In this document: positions 42,676 to 52,014 of the stretch, in pieces
Layout of the letters: every line of letters begins with the position of its first letter
Position numbering within the stretch: the stretch's first letter is position 1
NCBI RefSeq assembly: GCF_000422645.1
Contig: NZ_AUGL01000017.1
Location: 1 to 64,000, forward strand
Source: Ferrimonas futtsuensis DSM 18154
Lineage (GTDB): Bacteria; Pseudomonadota; Gammaproteobacteria; Enterobacterales; Shewanellaceae
Length of the DNA: 64,000 nucleotides
Direction of reading: 5' to 3'
Notes under the pieces: generated by a model
Database searches by the model: none
What the model was told of the DNA's origin: nothing
The model's input: only the letters and a program-made list of their open reading frames with translations
Position numbers and translations under genes: made by a program

Positions 42676-43896
42676 TTAGGCACTGTGGTAACCGAAGGGA
42701 TCATCGACACTGTGGGCCGGCTCGGTAAACCAGCGCGGCCCGTTGTCGGTGATGTAGAAATGGTCCTCCAGCCTGACACCAAACTCACCAGGCAGAACCA
42801 GCATGGGTTCATTGGAAAACACCATTCCGGAGACCAGGGGCTGGCCCTCCCCTCTCACCAGATAGGGCCCTTCGTGGATCTCCATGCCACACCCATGACC
42901 GGTGCGATGAGGCAGGCCGGGCAGTCGGTAGTCGGGCCCGAAGCCATAGGAATGCAGTACCTCGCGCGCGGCATAGTCCGCCGATTCACAGGGGCGGCCC
43001 GGCTGAGCGGCCTCAAAAGCCGCCAACTGAGCCGCCTTCTCCGCCTCCCAGGCCAGGCGCTGACGCTCGCTGGGCTCTCCGAAGCAGTAGCTGCGAGTGA
43101 TGTCCGAGTGGTACCCCTCGAGGATGCAGCCGGTATCGATCAGCACCCAGTCCCCCTCTTTCAGGACCTGAGGCTCCTTGACGCCGTGGGGGAAACTGGT
43201 GGCAAGACCGAAGAGTACGATACAGAAGCTGGAGCCGCCCGGCGCCCCGACCTTGCGGTGTGCCTGGTCGATAAACTCCACCACCTCGGTGGTGGTAATG
43301 CCCGGCCGGAGGATCCTGGCGGCCGCCTTGTGCACCTCAAGGGTCATGGTTTTGGCACACTGCATGATGGCCAGTTCAGACTCACTCTTGCAGGCACGCA
43401 GAGACTGGAACAGAGCGCCACCATTGACCCACTCCAGCGCGCCACCGGCCAGCCTCAACCCGTCGTAGAGAAACAGCGGCACCGAAGGGTCAACCGCCAC
43501 CTGACCGCCGCTGATCCCGTGGTCATTCAGCAACCCGGTCACCAGATCGTAGGGGGACTCGTGCTCATGCCATCCGGCGATGGGCCCTGGCGCCAGCATG
43601 AACTCCTTGAGGGTATCCCACTCGAAATGGGGGGCAATGTAGATGAGGTCGCCGCTGTCCATCAGCAGAGCCCCGACCATGCGCTCACTGGCGGACCACT
43701 TGAGGCCGGTGAAGTAGCGCAAATTGACTCCGGCGTTGATGTACAGCGCGCGGATCCCCTCTTCCCTCATGGCGGCCGTCACCGCGGCCTGCCGCTGGAG
43801 GTACTCCTCGGCGTCAATGGGGCGCAGCCCTTGGGTCATCGGCAGCAGTTGCTGCAGTTGTTGTTCGGGACAGGATCCCCCCACTCCTATGGTCAT
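42676..43896 (-). CDS. M24 family Xaa-Pro peptidase
   Basis: 406 residues. The pita-bread metal ligands are visible in order: DTGCI, DITRSYCF, HRTGHGCGMEIHEGPYL, SNEPMLV and VRLEDHFYI. The N-terminal creatinase-like domain (LYINAGVNLRYFTGLKWSAS) is complete. The family cleaves X-Pro bonds. A perfect palindrome in front of the gene matches the operator of the hydroxyproline cluster at 57.9 kb, which suggests that the peptidase frees hydroxyproline or proline from collagen-like peptides. Confidence 0.92.
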   Translation of the reverse strand: MTIGVGGSCPEQQLQQLLPMTQGLRPIDAEEYLQRQAAVTAAMREEGIRALYINAGVNLRYFTGLKWSASERMVGALLMDSGDLIYIAPHFEWDTLKEFMLAPGPIAGWHEHESPYDLVTGLLNDHGISGGQVAVDPSVPLFLYDGLRLAGGALEWVNGGALFQSLRACKSESELAIMQCAKTMTLEVHKAAARILRPGITTTEVVEFIDQAHRKVGAPGGSSFCIVLFGLATSFPHGVKEPQVLKEGDWVLIDTGCILEGYHSDITRSYCFGEPSERQRLAWEAEKAAQLAAFEAAQPGRPCESADYAAREVLHSYGFGPDYRLPGLPHRTGHGCGMEIHEGPYLVRGEGQPLVSGMVFSNEPMLVLPGEFGVRLEDHFYITDNGPRWFTEPAHSVDDPFGYHSA

Positions 43897-43916
43897 ATCG
43901 ACTCTCGCCTCATTTG

Positions 43917-43934
43917 AATATTGTATGCAATATT
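43917..43934. promoter_or_regulatory. Palindromic operator shared with the hydroxyproline cluster
   Basis: AATATTGTATGCAATATT is an 18-base palindrome, perfect in both 7-base arms, 21 bases before the M24 peptidase start. Its 12-base core ATTGTATGCAAT recurs exactly (other strand) at 57865-57876. A GntR-family regulator encoded at 61528 is the likely binder. Confidence 0.65.
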
Positions 43935-43965
43935 AGATCGAGACGCCGTCCCCACTCAACACAAT

Positions 43966-45138
43966 TTATCTCTCTGAGTCGGCGAGAATTGCCAGTTTTG
44001 CTCGATACAGGTCCTCCTGTTCATCCTCGTGGGTATGCTGCAAAGCCAGGGCCAACGCCTGTTTGGCCTCCTCTTTGCGGCCCAGCTTGAACAGGGCCTT
44101 TCCCCTGCCCGCATAGCCGTGATGAAGGTAGGGTGCCCGCTCCATGGCGGTGTCGTAGTAACGAAGCGCACGCTGATAATCACCGGACTCAAAGCTCTGG
44201 TCACCCAGCGACAGCCAGCGAAACGGGCTGGGATCGGTGGAGCGCTCGATTCTCCGGGTCAACTGCTCAGCCTCCTCCTCCCTGCCCTGAAGGCGAAGCA
44301 GCAAGCGGTAGTTGGAGAGCAGGTCCAGATGATCAGGCTCGGCGTCCAAACCCAGCCGGTAACTGCGCTCGGACAGTTCAGGCAGAGCCATGTTTCGGTA
44401 GATCACCGCCAGCAGATTGATGTTGTCCCCGCTGCCGGGGTCCCACTTCAGGGCTGTGCTGACCAGCCAACCGGCCTGCCCCAGTTGATTGGACGTCAGG
44501 GCTTCTGCCGCCAGATTCCGGTAATACATCCCCATGAAGGCGGAGTGACTGACCGCTCCCTTTTGCCAGTTGTTGGCCGTTGGGAAGTAATCCACCACCA
44601 CACTGGGCCGTCTGGCATAGAGGACGCCCTCCTCCGGTTTGAATGCCGGATCGTAGAGGCGGGTGCGCACATGATTGGAGATAAGGCCAAACTTCTCTCG
44701 TTTTAGATAGACCGGATTGGTGGTTACCCCAAGGTACTCAACCTCTATGCCGGCCAGATTGGCGTACGCAGTGGTGAGAATCGCCAGGGACAGGCAGTTG
44801 CCTGCGCCCTGCTCCACCACTTGGGAAGCGGTGTAGGTCGCACCATAGTAGGTGAAGTTGTCCATGCTCTGTTCAAGGTAGTGATACAACCTTCTGTGAG
44901 CCGGTAGCTGACGATTCTCCGGCGCGTTAAAGAAGTTCAGAAACCTCTGTTGCTCCGCCAGTGGCAGTTGAAACAGGTCCGGCTCCTCCTGCATGACTGG
45001 CCTGGGGCCAAACTGACTGGAATCAATCAGGGCTAACACGGCGGGGGCGGATGAGGCCTCCGATTTGACAGGAGCCTGAGCGGTGCTGGTGCAGCCCGTC
45101 AGAAGGGCGGCGCAAAGGAGTAGAGTTGAGTAGTTCAT
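43966..45138 (-). CDS. Lipoprotein with transglutaminase-like and TPR domains
   Basis: 390 residues from the ATG at 45138, where a signal peptide with lipobox LTGC begins. A transglutaminase-like core shows Cys in GAGNCLSLAILTTAYA (near 112), His in SNHVRTRL (near 154) and Asp in VVVDYFP (near 182), in the right order for a catalytic triad. TPR repeats fill the C-terminal half (YYRNLAAEALTSNQLGQAGW, then GDYQRALRYYDTAMERAPYL). It is envelope-anchored. The substrate is unknown; papain-fold proteases and cross-linkers share this core. Confidence 0.82.
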   Translation of the reverse strand: MNYSTLLLCAALLTGCTSTAQAPVKSEASSAPAVLALIDSSQFGPRPVMQEEPDLFQLPLAEQQRFLNFFNAPENRQLPAHRRLYHYLEQSMDNFTYYGATYTASQVVEQGAGNCLSLAILTTAYANLAGIEVEYLGVTTNPVYLKREKFGLISNHVRTRLYDPAFKPEEGVLYARRPSVVVDYFPTANNWQKGAVSHSAFMGMYYRNLAAEALTSNQLGQAGWLVSTALKWDPGSGDNINLLAVIYRNMALPELSERSYRLGLDAEPDHLDLLSNYRLLLRLQGREEEAEQLTRRIERSTDPSPFRWLSLGDQSFESGDYQRALRYYDTAMERAPYLHHGYAGRGKALFKLGRKEEAKQALALALQHTHEDEQEDLYRAKLAILADSER

Positions 45139-45405
45139 GATCGTCCCTGCAACTGTCTGTGGCCTGAGCCTCACATCCTGTGAGCATGGGCCCAATAGTA
45201 CAGACTCGCTACTTCCCGGCGTTGGATGGTTGGCGATGGTGACCGGGGGCGCCCCATAGGGGGGCATGTCAGCGTTCTGCTTTGTTCAGGCAGCGAAGGG
45301 GCTGCCAGCGAAAAAGAGTGACGATGTGGCGAGGCCGTGTCAAGCAAGCCGTTATGGTCGATCACCCCCGGCGGCAACCGACCATTACGGCGGCATTCAA
45401 TGGAC

Positions 45406-45951
45406 TCAATTGAGAGAGTAAACCGCCAGAATCCGGTATGGGCCCGGCTCGCAGCCGTGGAACTGGTCAGACGCCAGCAGGGCTTTGGCGTCCTCCAGGG
45501 TCGGCAGCAGGCACTGCTCATTCACCTTTACCCGCTCAGCCAGGTGGCTGCAGGAGAGCAACGAGCACTCGGGCTGATTGCCCATGGAGAAGCTGACGAT
45601 GTCGAAGCCCTCAAGGGTAGGAGTCTCCGGCACCTCGATGGTCACCGCCCGCTTGCTGTCCACGGAAAAGACTTCCCACTGCCCAAGGCAGTCATTCCAC
45701 TGCTGAGGATAGAGTTCGTAATAGAAGGCCTGAGGCAGCGCATCGTCGTCAGCAGCGAGCTGCAGTGCCCGCTCCGCATCAGAGCGACGATTGAGCATCC
45801 AATAGCCGTTTAACAGAGATTCATCTTGCTCGGCACAGATAAGGTTATGAGAGTTACAACCACTGACTGAGAAAAGCTTTTTTACATTTGCGTTTTTTAA
45901 CCAATCTGGCTTAGCGATTATACGCTTGGCCATATAACCCATAGGTACCAT
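45406..45951 (-). CDS. Hypothetical protein
   Basis: About 181 residues from the ATG at 45951, which has AAGGA eight bases upstream. There is no signal peptide or membrane helix. It holds six cysteines (SVSGCNSHNLICAEQ, ECSLLSCSHLAER, NEQCLLP) and a short conserved-looking middle YYELYPQQWNDCLGQW. The general build recalls small immunity-type proteins, but I cannot name a family and no toxin is nearby. It borders an AT-rich empty stretch, so recent arrival is possible. Confidence 0.65.
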   Translation of the reverse strand: MVPMGYMAKRIIAKPDWLKNANVKKLFSVSGCNSHNLICAEQDESLLNGYWMLNRRSDAERALQLAADDDALPQAFYYELYPQQWNDCLGQWEVFSVDSKRAVTIEVPETPTLEGFDIVSFSMGNQPECSLLSCSHLAERVKVNEQCLLPTLEDAKALLASDQFHGCEPGPYRILAVYSLN

Positions 45952-45957
45952 TTTCAC

Positions 45958-46720
45958 AGTCCTTATATCTGGAATCTTCAGGCTGACTCGCGGAAATATC
46001 CACTCGTCATTTCAATTTAAACCAATGCCCTTATTCCTTTATGTCAGATCCTGCTCATCAATTAATTTAGCAGCTCACATAAAGAATATTTATTCTTTTT
46101 CACCGGGTAACCACGCCAACGCCAAAAACCAAGGAATTATTCTTGTAAAACAACAAGATGCGCCAATTCGCGTTGGTTTTTTAGCTGTGCGGGTTATGCA
46201 AGATCACTGTGGCAATAGAGGATTACCACAAGCAATAGAACATGGGGCCCGCGTTAGAAATTCATAAATTTATCAGCCAACATAATGCTAATAGTGAATA
46301 TTCTAAATTAAAGTAAGCTAATTTAGTGCCAGCAAATAATTAAGGCATCAATCCAAAACTGGCGGTCAACGACAATTTTCAGTCGCACAATGCGGATTTC
46401 GGCAAGAGATATTTCAGCGACGACCTCACTTTGGCGAAGCAAAGCATGCCTCACCCATTCACCTGCGCTTGAATTATATGGTCGATTTGACGAAAGCATT
46501 TCAGTTTAACCACAGTATCCAATAAAGACAATGTGATTAAGTGTGTTTTTAGCCGCTCTTAACTTGGTGCTTTTTCGCACTGGGGTTATGGACCAAAGTG
46601 CCTGCATATCAGTATATTGGTCATAGCAGGTCGAATCGGATTGCCGATCCAGGGTGGGACTCGGCAAACACCGGCCCTGGGTCAGGCACAAATCCTACCG
46701 CCCTCATTTCAGGAGGACTC
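45958..46720. other. AT-rich stretch without a supported gene
   Basis: About 760 bases. An 80-codon frame at 46025 lacks a ribosome site and does not look like a protein. A small stem, CCAA..TTGG followed by six T (near 46165-46183), could be a terminator remnant. The final 100 bases lead into the strong AGGAGG site of the next operon and likely hold its promoter. The base composition differs from the surroundings. Confidence 0.5.
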
Positions 46721-47464
46721 ATGCATCGGTTGCTACTCATCTTGCTGCTGGGCTGGCCCATGCCATCCCTGGCCATGGACGCCCTGGAGATTGTCCGTCA
46801 ATCCGATCAGCAGATGCGCGGAGAGTCCAGTTACTCCGAGATGACCATGACCATCGTCAGACCACAATGGCAGCGCACCATGACCATGAAGAGCTGGACC
46901 AAGGGACAGGATCTCTCTTTGGTGCTGGTTACCGCACCGGCCAAAGACAAGGGCAGTGCCTCACTGCGGCGTTATCGGGAGATGTGGAACTGGGTTCCGG
47001 GCATAGAAAGAGTCATCAAGATTGCCCCCTCGATGCTTGGCCAGTCCTGGATGGGGTCGGATTTCACTAATGATGACCTGATCAATCAGTCCTCGATAGT
47101 GGTGGACTACCGGCACCAACTGCTGGGTGAGGCCCCCATCGAAGATAAACCTTGCTGGGTTATCGACGCCGTCGCCCGGGAAGAGGCGCCGGTGGTCTGG
47201 TCCAGGGTCAAGCTGTGGATTGCAAAAGAGAGCTTTCTGCAACGCCGGGTTGAGTTCTATGACGAATTTGACGAACTGGTCAACACACTCACCACCTCAG
47301 AGGTCCAGACCCTCGGCGGGCGCCAGATTGCCACCCTGATGGAGATGATCCCCGCAGACAAGCCCGGCCAGCTCACCCGAATAGAGACCCATCAGGCCGA
47401 GTTCGACTTCGCCATAGACGACGCGTTCTTCTCCCAGTCCCAAATGAAGCAGCTAAGGGACTAA
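46721..47464 (+). CDS. LolA-like outer membrane lipoprotein-sorting protein
   Basis: 247 residues from the ATG at 46721, four bases after AGGAGG. A signal peptide (LLLILLLGWPMPSLA) precedes a LolA/LppX-type half-barrel: DALEIVRQSDQQMRGESSYS, then MWNWVPGIERVIKIAPSMLG and SWMGSDFTNDDL, typical of this sorting-protein family. Family members carry a lipid or lipoprotein through the periplasm. It is the first gene of a five-gene operon with an FtsX/LolD-type transporter and a barrel. Confidence 0.88.
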   Translation: MHRLLLILLLGWPMPSLAMDALEIVRQSDQQMRGESSYSEMTMTIVRPQWQRTMTMKSWTKGQDLSLVLVTAPAKDKGSASLRRYREMWNWVPGIERVIKIAPSMLGQSWMGSDFTNDDLINQSSIVVDYRHQLLGEAPIEDKPCWVIDAVAREEAPVVWSRVKLWIAKESFLQRRVEFYDEFDELVNTLTTSEVQTLGGRQIATLMEMIPADKPGQLTRIETHQAEFDFAIDDAFFSQSQMKQLRD

Positions 47465-47467
47465 CCC

Positions 47468-48688
47468 ATGTTGCTGCTGCTGGCATGGCGAAATCTGTGG
47501 CGACAGAAGCGACGTACCCTGCTCACCGCGTCCGCCCTGGCCCTGGCGCTGCTGTTGTCGCTGTTGACCCGCAGCCTGCAGGAGGGCACCTACGACAGCA
47601 ACATCGACAACGCCGCCCGCCTCTCCACCGGGCTGATACAGATCCAGCATCCAGAATTCCAGCAAAGCCACAGCATTGACCACCTGCTGCCCGGTAGCGC
47701 CCCCTTTATTGCCCCAGCCCTGGCCCTTGACCAGGTCACCATGGTGTTGCCACGCCTGGAAGCCTTTGCCCTGGCTGCGGGAGAGCACGCCTCCAAGGGG
47801 ATTCTGGTGATGGGCGTTCCCCCCCTGCGGGAGGATCGCTATTCCGGATTGGCCAGCCGGGTCGTGGAGGGAGCCTATTTAGCGCCGGAGCAGGTGTTGC
47901 TCGGCGAGGGGCTGGCCAGGCACCTGGAGCTGTCGGTAGGCGATGAAGTGGCCCTCTACGGCCAAGGGTATCGTGGACAGACCGCCGCCGGGCTGTTTCA
48001 GGTTGCCGGGATCATCCGGTTCGCCATGCCGGGGTTTGATTCTTCCCTCGCCTACCTGCCACTCGCCAGTGCTCAGCGCCTGTTCGGCGCCGGTGACCAG
48101 ATCAGCAGCTGGCTGATTCACCCCACCGATCTTAAAGCTCTGCCAGAACTGATGACCCAACTGAGCAGCCTCTACCCAGACCAGAGGGTGCTGGATTGGC
48201 AGACCCTCTCTCCGGAGATGGCCCAACAGATCCAGATGGACCGTGCCGGTGGTCAGTTCATGATCTTTCTGCTGTACGGTGTGGTGGGGTTTGGCCTGTT
48301 TGCCACCCTGATGATGATGACCCTGGAGCGTCGCCGGGAGTTTGCGGTGATGATGGCCACCGGCATGACCCGGCTTCGGCTGGTCGCCCTGGTGCTGATC
48401 GAATCCCTGTTGATAGGCGCCCTGGGCATCATGATGGGCCTGACGGTGGCCCTGCCACTGATTGTCTGGTTTACCCGGCACCCCATCAGGTTGAGCGGCG
48501 ATGCGGCCAGGATGATGCTGGAGCTGGGTTGGGAGCCGACCATGCCCATGGTGTTGTCAGCCCAGTTGGTGGGCGACCAGATAGCCATTATCTTGTTGTT
48601 GCTGCTTCTCTGCCTCATCTACCCCATCACACGCATCCTCCGGCTCAAGCTGGTCAATGCACTCAAAGGGGGGGATGATGCTGATTAA
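47468..48688 (+). CDS. ABC transporter permease, FtsX/LolE type (first)
   Basis: 406 residues. One N-terminal membrane helix (AWRNLWRQKRRTLLTASALA) is followed by a periplasmic MacB-like domain (about 45-270), then three C-terminal helices (FMIFLLYGVVGFGLFATLMM onward). This is the four-helix type VII arrangement of LolCE and MacB, which extract or push substrates in the periplasm instead of carrying them through the membrane. The gene starts three bases after the LolA-like gene and overlaps the second permease. Confidence 0.9.
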   Translation: MLLLLAWRNLWRQKRRTLLTASALALALLLSLLTRSLQEGTYDSNIDNAARLSTGLIQIQHPEFQQSHSIDHLLPGSAPFIAPALALDQVTMVLPRLEAFALAAGEHASKGILVMGVPPLREDRYSGLASRVVEGAYLAPEQVLLGEGLARHLELSVGDEVALYGQGYRGQTAAGLFQVAGIIRFAMPGFDSSLAYLPLASAQRLFGAGDQISSWLIHPTDLKALPELMTQLSSLYPDQRVLDWQTLSPEMAQQIQMDRAGGQFMIFLLYGVVGFGLFATLMMMTLERRREFAVMMATGMTRLRLVALVLIESLLIGALGIMMGLTVALPLIVWFTRHPIRLSGDAARMMLELGWEPTMPMVLSAQLVGDQIAIILLLLLLCLIYPITRILRLKLVNALKGGDDAD

Positions 48689-49910
48689 GCTGGCCTGGCG
48701 CAACTTGTGGCGCAACCCGCTTCGCACCGGCATTCTGCTGGCCACCATGGTGTTTGGTCTGACCGGGGTGATCACCCTGATGGGCTTTCTCACCGGCATG
48801 TACGCCAACATGATCGATAACGCCATCGCCTGGCAGACCAGTCACCTGCAGGTGCAGCGGGCAGGCTACCGGGAAAACCCTGAGATAAGCCGTACCATAG
48901 TTGACCCCGAGCCGATTCTGAACGCGCTGGGGCACAACCCGGACGTGGCCGCCGTCTCTGCACGTTTTCTGACTCAGGGAATGGTTGCCTCGGCGCGCAG
49001 TTCCCGTGGCGTGCTGATCCGTGGCGTCACGCCCACCGACGAGGCACAAGTGACCCCGGTGGCCAGCCACCTGGTTGAGGGGCAATGGCTGGACGACCAA
49101 GGCCGCAACCCGGTGGTGCTGTCCCGCCGCACCGCAGAGCGTCTGAAACTGAGGCTTGGGTCCAAGGTGGTGATCACCTTTTCCGACCGCTCAGGTGACG
49201 TCACCGGCGCGGCCTTCCGGGTTCGGGGGCTGTTCCAGACCCCCTCCAGTCAGTTCGACGACAACAACCTCTATGTACGCCGCAGCGATCTTCACTCCCT
49301 GGCAGGCCTCGAAGGGGTGCATGAGATTGCCATCCGCCTCACTGAGTCGGACTTCAGGGATCAGCGCGATCTGGACCGGGTTCGCCACGCCCTTCGGTCC
49401 CAAAGCGCACCGGGAAACAGCATCGACGCCTGGGGGGAGATACAGCCGATGCTGGCGTCGATCCTGTCACAGAGCGGCGTCAGCAACGGCATCATTCTGG
49501 GGGTGTATGTCACCGCCATGGGGCTGGGAATCATCAACATCATGCTGATGTCGGTGTTTGAACGCACCCGGGAGTTTGGCATGCTGATGGCGGTAGGCAT
49601 GCCCAAAGGCCGCATCTTTCTGCTGATCCTGTTGGAAACCACCCTGCTCGGTTGCTCCGGTGGCCTGCTGGGCGTCATTCTCAGTGCGCTGCTGATGATG
49701 ATACTGGCCCACACCGGCATCAACCTGCAGTTGATGGCCGAGGGGCTGGCCGCTTTCGGGGTCGACACCCTGCTCTACCCCAGGGTGGAGCTGACGGAGT
49801 ACCTGATGGTGTTCGTTACCGTAGCCCTGACGGCAATGCTGGCAGCCCTCTACCCCGCCCGTCAGATACTGCGCAAGCAACCGGTAGACGCCATGTCGGA
49901 GAAACACTGA
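48675..49910 (+). CDS. ABC transporter permease, FtsX/LolC type (second)
   Basis: 411 residues from the ATG at 48675 (or 48678), overlapping the previous gene by 14 bases. It has the same layout as its partner: AWRNLWRNPLRTGILLATMV at the N terminus, a periplasmic domain, then FERTREFGMLMAVGMPKGRI and two more helices. Two different permeases imply a LolCE-like heterodimer. Confidence 0.9.
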   Translation: MMLIKLAWRNLWRNPLRTGILLATMVFGLTGVITLMGFLTGMYANMIDNAIAWQTSHLQVQRAGYRENPEISRTIVDPEPILNALGHNPDVAAVSARFLTQGMVASARSSRGVLIRGVTPTDEAQVTPVASHLVEGQWLDDQGRNPVVLSRRTAERLKLRLGSKVVITFSDRSGDVTGAAFRVRGLFQTPSSQFDDNNLYVRRSDLHSLAGLEGVHEIAIRLTESDFRDQRDLDRVRHALRSQSAPGNSIDAWGEIQPMLASILSQSGVSNGIILGVYVTAMGLGIINIMLMSVFERTREFGMLMAVGMPKGRIFLLILLETTLLGCSGGLLGVILSALLMMILAHTGINLQLMAEGLAAFGVDTLLYPRVELTEYLMVFVTVALTAMLAALYPARQILRKQPVDAMSEKH

Positions 49911-49912
49911 CC

Positions 49913-50596
49913 ATGACCATAGTCATCGACCAGCTCTGCAAGACCTACAACCCGAACACCGACTTTCCCGTTAAGGCGGTGGATCAGGTCGACCTGACCA
50001 TAGAGCAGGGGGAGTTTGTGGCCATCATGGGCCCCTCCGGTTCGGGCAAAACCACCCTGCTGAACCTGCTCGGGGGGTTGGACAGCCCGACTCGGGGCCA
50101 GGTCACCATCGATGGGCGGCGCATCGATACCCTGACCCACGATGAGCTGATCGCCTTTCGCCGGGATCAGGTCGGGTTTATTTTTCAGGATTACAGTCTG
50201 CTCCCCGTCCTGACCGCACTGGAGAACGTTGAATTTGTGATGCAACTCCAGGGCCACAGCGCCAGCGAGTGCCGGCAACGGGCGGAGTCTCTGCTGAATC
50301 GGGTGGGACTGACGGCCCACATGCACAAACGGCCCGCCAAGCTCTCCGGAGGACAACAGCAGCGCGTGGCCGTCGCCCGGGCCCTGGCCCCCAACCCCAG
50401 GTTTGTGATGGCCGACGAGCCCACCGCCAATCTGGATGCCCAAAGCACCTCTGAATTGCTGGACATTATGCAGCAGCTCAATCGACAGGAGGGTACCACC
50501 TTTATCTTCTCCACCCACGATCCCCGGGTGATCACCCGTGCCCGCCGGGTGGTGGTGATGGAAGATGGCCGCATCACCGAGGACAGGCCTCAATGA
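49913..50596 (+). CDS. ABC transporter ATPase, LolD/MacB type
   Basis: 227 residues. Walker A GPSGSGKT at 40-47, Q-loop FIFQDYSLLPVLTALENV, signature KLSGGQQQRVAVARAL and Walker B FVMADEPTANLD are all intact, and the H-loop is STHDPRV. The LolD-type DYSLLPVLTALENVEF segment is present. The gene is two bases after the second permease and overlaps the barrel gene by four bases. Confidence 0.94.
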   Translation: MTIVIDQLCKTYNPNTDFPVKAVDQVDLTIEQGEFVAIMGPSGSGKTTLLNLLGGLDSPTRGQVTIDGRRIDTLTHDELIAFRRDQVGFIFQDYSLLPVLTALENVEFVMQLQGHSASECRQRAESLLNRVGLTAHMHKRPAKLSGGQQQRVAVARALAPNPRFVMADEPTANLDAQSTSELLDIMQQLNRQEGTTFIFSTHDPRVITRARRVVVMEDGRITEDRPQ

Positions 50597-51753
50597 GAGT
50601 CTGGCCCCTGCTGCTGCTCCCGTCCCTGGCCCAGGCGCAGATCCCCGGTCTGACACCTCAATCTCCCTGGTCGTTGTCTGGCTATCTCAAGGGGATGACC
50701 AGTGTCACCCAGCCAAAGGCGGCCCCCAGTCTGACCGAGCACCTGCTGCATCAGAGGTTCGATCTGGAGTACCGGAGTCAGGAGCAGTGGCAGTTCAACC
50801 TGGGGATGCGCAATCGCCTGCTCTACAGCGACGCCCTCTCACAGCCCGGCTACAGCGACCTGATTGGCGCCGATCCCGGCTACTGGGATCTCTCCGGCAA
50901 CTGGCTGGAACGAGACTCGCTGCTGGGCACCTCCAGCTTCGATCGTCTCTACGCCACCTGGCAGGGAGAGCGGTGGCAACTCAGGGGCGGGCGCTTTCGC
51001 ATCAACTGGGGCATGACCACGGTGTGGAACCCCAATGACCTGTTCAACGCCTACTCCATCTACGATTTTGACTACGAGGAACGCCCCGGCAGCGATGCCC
51101 TGATGGTCAGCCGTCAACTGGGTTTCGCCAGCGAATTCAATCTGGTGTTCAGCCCAGACGACGATCCGGACCGTCACAGCTACGCCCTGCGCTACCTGTT
51201 CAATGTGAAGGGTTGGGATGGCCAGTTGCTGGCAGGAAAGTCCGGGCTCGACCGTGTCGTCGGGGTGGGATTTGCCACAGACATAAGCGGCGCCGGCGTT
51301 CGAGGCGAAATCAGCCATTTCGATCCTCAGCAGCCGGATCCACAGCTTTCCCAGATGGCATCCAGCTGGGTAACCAGCCTGGAGAGCGATTACAGCTTCG
51401 CCGGGCAGAGTAACCTGCTGGCCCGGCTGGCACTGCTGTACATCAGCGATCCCCTGCCCGCCCCCTCGGCGGCGGAGTATCTCAGGTTGCCGCTCTCTGC
51501 CCGCACCCTGAGCTTTACCGAACTCACCACCTATGGCGAACTGGGATGGGATCTCACCGCCCTGACCCGGCTGGTACTCTCCGCCAGCTATTACGACGAT
51601 GAATCCGTGTTTTTTGGCGCAAGCCTGAGCCACTCCCTGGCCGACGAATGGAGCCTGCTGGGAGTGGTGCAGTACTTCGATGGCAGCGACAGCAGCCTGT
51701 TTGGCCAGTCGCCCGCCACCCTGTGGTACGGCCAATTGCGGTGGAACTTCTAA
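50593..51753 (+). CDS. Outer-membrane barrel protein of the export operon
   Basis: 386 residues. A short signal peptide (WPLLLLPSLAQA) precedes a beta-rich protein with repeated aromatic strands (RNRLLYSDALS, GGRFRINWGM, SATLWYGQLRWNF) ending in the outer-membrane Phe. The pattern RINWGMTTVWNPNDLFNAYS resembles the DUF1302-like barrels. It overlaps the ATPase gene by four bases, so it belongs to the transporter, perhaps as the exit or receiving protein. Confidence 0.8.
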   Translation: MRVWPLLLLPSLAQAQIPGLTPQSPWSLSGYLKGMTSVTQPKAAPSLTEHLLHQRFDLEYRSQEQWQFNLGMRNRLLYSDALSQPGYSDLIGADPGYWDLSGNWLERDSLLGTSSFDRLYATWQGERWQLRGGRFRINWGMTTVWNPNDLFNAYSIYDFDYEERPGSDALMVSRQLGFASEFNLVFSPDDDPDRHSYALRYLFNVKGWDGQLLAGKSGLDRVVGVGFATDISGAGVRGEISHFDPQQPDPQLSQMASSWVTSLESDYSFAGQSNLLARLALLYISDPLPAPSAAEYLRLPLSARTLSFTELTTYGELGWDLTALTRLVLSASYYDDESVFFGASLSHSLADEWSLLGVVQYFDGSDSSLFGQSPATLWYGQLRWNF

Positions 51754-51762
51754 CCCGTCAAC

Positions 51763-51936
51763 TCACCTGTCGGAGTGAATCACATCTTGATCGGCAGGGT
51801 GTTTGAGTTCACCGGGTTCATGATCACGGGCCTGCTTCTCATGCAGGGCTTCAATCAGCTTACGATTGTACTCGGCGAAGTAGATGTCCTCCGCCGCCTT
51901 GGCCCTGAGCCTCATGCACTCCACGAAATCCGCCAT
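51763..51936 (-). CDS. Small hypothetical protein, 57 residues
   Basis: A GGGGG ribosome-like site lies five bases before the ATG. The product is a charged helix (MADFVECMRLRAKAAEDIYF, then AEYNRKLIEALHEKQ) with an acidic tail. It is downstream of rhlE on the same strand (78 bases) and convergent with the export operon. No family is recognised. Confidence 0.6.
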   Translation of the reverse strand: MADFVECMRLRAKAAEDIYFAEYNRKLIEALHEKQARDHEPGELKHPADQDVIHSDR

Positions 51937-52014
51937 CTCTGCCCCCTTTGTCAGCTCCTACGCCTCTCCATTAAGGGTAGTTCAAGGGGGAATGAGATGG
52001 CGGTCCGTACCAGA

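Noticed and set aside
46025-46267. An 80-codon frame in the AT-rich stretch
   Set aside because: There is no ribosome site, and the sequence has neither signal peptide nor domain; the codon use looks random.
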